From positions 992,001 through 1,056,000 of the forward strand of contig OX460916.1 in the NCBI GenBank assembly GCA_949788275.1: a stretch of DNA of 64,000 nt, written 5' to 3'. Below the pieces are notes generated by a model. That model saw nothing but the letters and a program-made list of their open reading frames with translations, was not told the origin of the DNA and searched no databases. Of the stretch, positions 63,290 through 64,000 are shown piece by piece (position 1 is the stretch's first letter; each line of letters starts with the position of its first letter). A program made the translations under genes and the position numbers. Origin of the DNA: Weeksellaceae bacterium. GTDB taxonomy: Bacteria > Bacteroidota > Bacteroidia > Flavobacteriales > Weeksellaceae.

Positions 63290-64000
63290 TTACTTCCCAA
63301 TACAGAATTTTCCAAAAATGGTTCCTAAAATATCCTGATCTACATCGATTTCACCGGTGATTTGTCCCAGGTAATGCAGGGCCTCGCGAATATCCATAGC
63401 TAAAAGATCGCCCGGAATTTCCATATCCATTCCTTGTTTAATCTTTCCGATTTGCATTAGGGTGTTTTGAAGGGCTTCCAGGTGACGAGAGTTGGTTACG
63501 ATGGTATCGTCTTGAGACGAGCCTTTTAGTTGAATCTGACGAATTAGTTGTTGCTTTAGTTCATCGATTTGGTAACCGTCTTTAGCCGAAATAGGTAAGT
63601 GGATAACGTCTTTAAATTCTTCTTGAATGGCATCTGAAATGACCTGTTCTTCCGATAATACATCGACTTTATTGGCGATATTAAATACGATTTTTCCTTT
63701 ACTGTTTAAAGCGTCTAATTGTTGCGAAATCTGATTGTCTGAGGTAATATTGGCATCGTACAAGAAAAGCACAATGGTGGCATCGGCAATTTTCTCGAAA
63801 GTCTTTTCAATCCCAATGCGCTCAATTTGATCTCCGGCTTCTCGAATACCGGCGGTATCGATAAATCGGAACCCAACGCCTTCAATGTAAAGGGTTTCTT
63901 CAATGGTGTCACGGGTTGTTCCTTCTATGTCTGAAACAATAGCGCGCTCCTCGTTCAATAAGGCGTTCAATAAGGTCGATTTCCCCGCGTTAGGCGCACC
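63290..64000 (-). CDS. mnmE: tRNA modification GTPase MnmE, C-terminal part (cut by window end)
   Basis: GTPase that, with MnmG, installs the cmnm5 group on the wobble uridine of certain tRNAs. The visible 237 codons begin in the G domain with GAPNAGKSTL (G1), then GTTRDT (G2), DTAG (G3) and NKVD (G4), and finish with the helical domain and the C-terminal FCIGK, whose cysteine is conserved in the family. Minus strand; the N-terminal THF-binding domain lies beyond the window. Looks intact. Confidence 0.95.
   Translation of the reverse strand, partial: GAPNAGKSTLLNALLNEERAIVSDIEGTTRDTIEETLYIEGVGFRFIDTAGIREAGDQIERIGIEKTFEKIADATIVLFLYDANITSDNQISQQLDALNSKGKIVFNIANKVDVLSEEQVISDAIQEEFKDVIHLPISAKDGYQIDELKQQLIRQIQLKGSSQDDTIVTNSRHLEALQNTLMQIGKIKQGMDMEIPGDLLAMDIREALHYLGQITGEIDVDQDILGTIFGKFCIGK

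Overview
The window looks like chromosomal DNA of a Bacteroidota member, most likely class Flavobacteriia. The evidence is AT-rich sequence, starts with little or no Shine-Dalgarno signal, repeated TAnnTTTG promoter boxes, type IX secretion C-terminal sorting domains, a YtxJ bacilliredoxin and a riboswitch-led thiamine salvage operon. I saw no rRNA, tRNA, phage or plasmid replication gene.

Layout. 0-6 kb: a small beta-barrel-like secreted protein, a T9SS-exported endonuclease I, a stand-alone MnmA C-terminal-like protein, an AraC regulator and a Bcr/CflA efflux pump. 6-10.3 kb: divergent cyanophycinase and cyanophycin synthetase, a nitrogen-storage pair. 10.5-15.5 kb: OsmC, a GIY-YIG nuclease, a J-domain/KTSC protein, a DUF4143 ATPase and an amidohydrolase. 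15.6-22.2 kb: a repeat-dominated zone with a REP-associated tyrosine transposase (RAYT), three arrays of about 118-bp REP units and RAYT scraps, bracketing a DUF4132 giant protein and a small partner. 22.3-25.2 kb: a DUF1826-like protein, a secreted alpha/beta hydrolase and a GntR regulator. 25.4-29.0 kb: TPP riboswitch followed by thiM-thiE-thiD-tenA-HAD, every junction overlapping. 29.2-31.8 kb: a GMC oxidoreductase coupled to a 45-residue ORF, then a lipoprotein.

31.9-45.6 kb is a co-directional defence island read on the minus strand: hsdM, hsdS, a KAP-type membrane P-loop NTPase, an AlbA_2/ATPase-like protein, hsdR, an unknown 179-residue protein, mcrB and mcrC. Overlaps at hsdM/hsdS, hsdR/X and X/mcrB suggest one transcript joining type I restriction-modification with an McrBC-type system. 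A 22-codon hsdR start is left behind right after the KAP gene, a recombination scar. A second, dead type I hsdR (nonsense codon plus loss of the motor core) lies at 52.3-53.0 kb beside a PD-(D/E)XK nuclease.

46-64 kb holds envelope genes (lipoproteins, a paralogue of the first barrel, a carboxypeptidase-regulatory-like protein, a GT9 glycosyltransferase), a metallophosphoesterase, and an OmpA-like protein behind a 1877-residue T9SS surface protein with 13 near-identical 72-residue MBG-type repeats. YtxJ and the 3' end of mnmE close the window. Nine copies of a structured intergenic element with interchangeable hairpin arms are scattered through the whole window and share sequence with the REP-array spacers.
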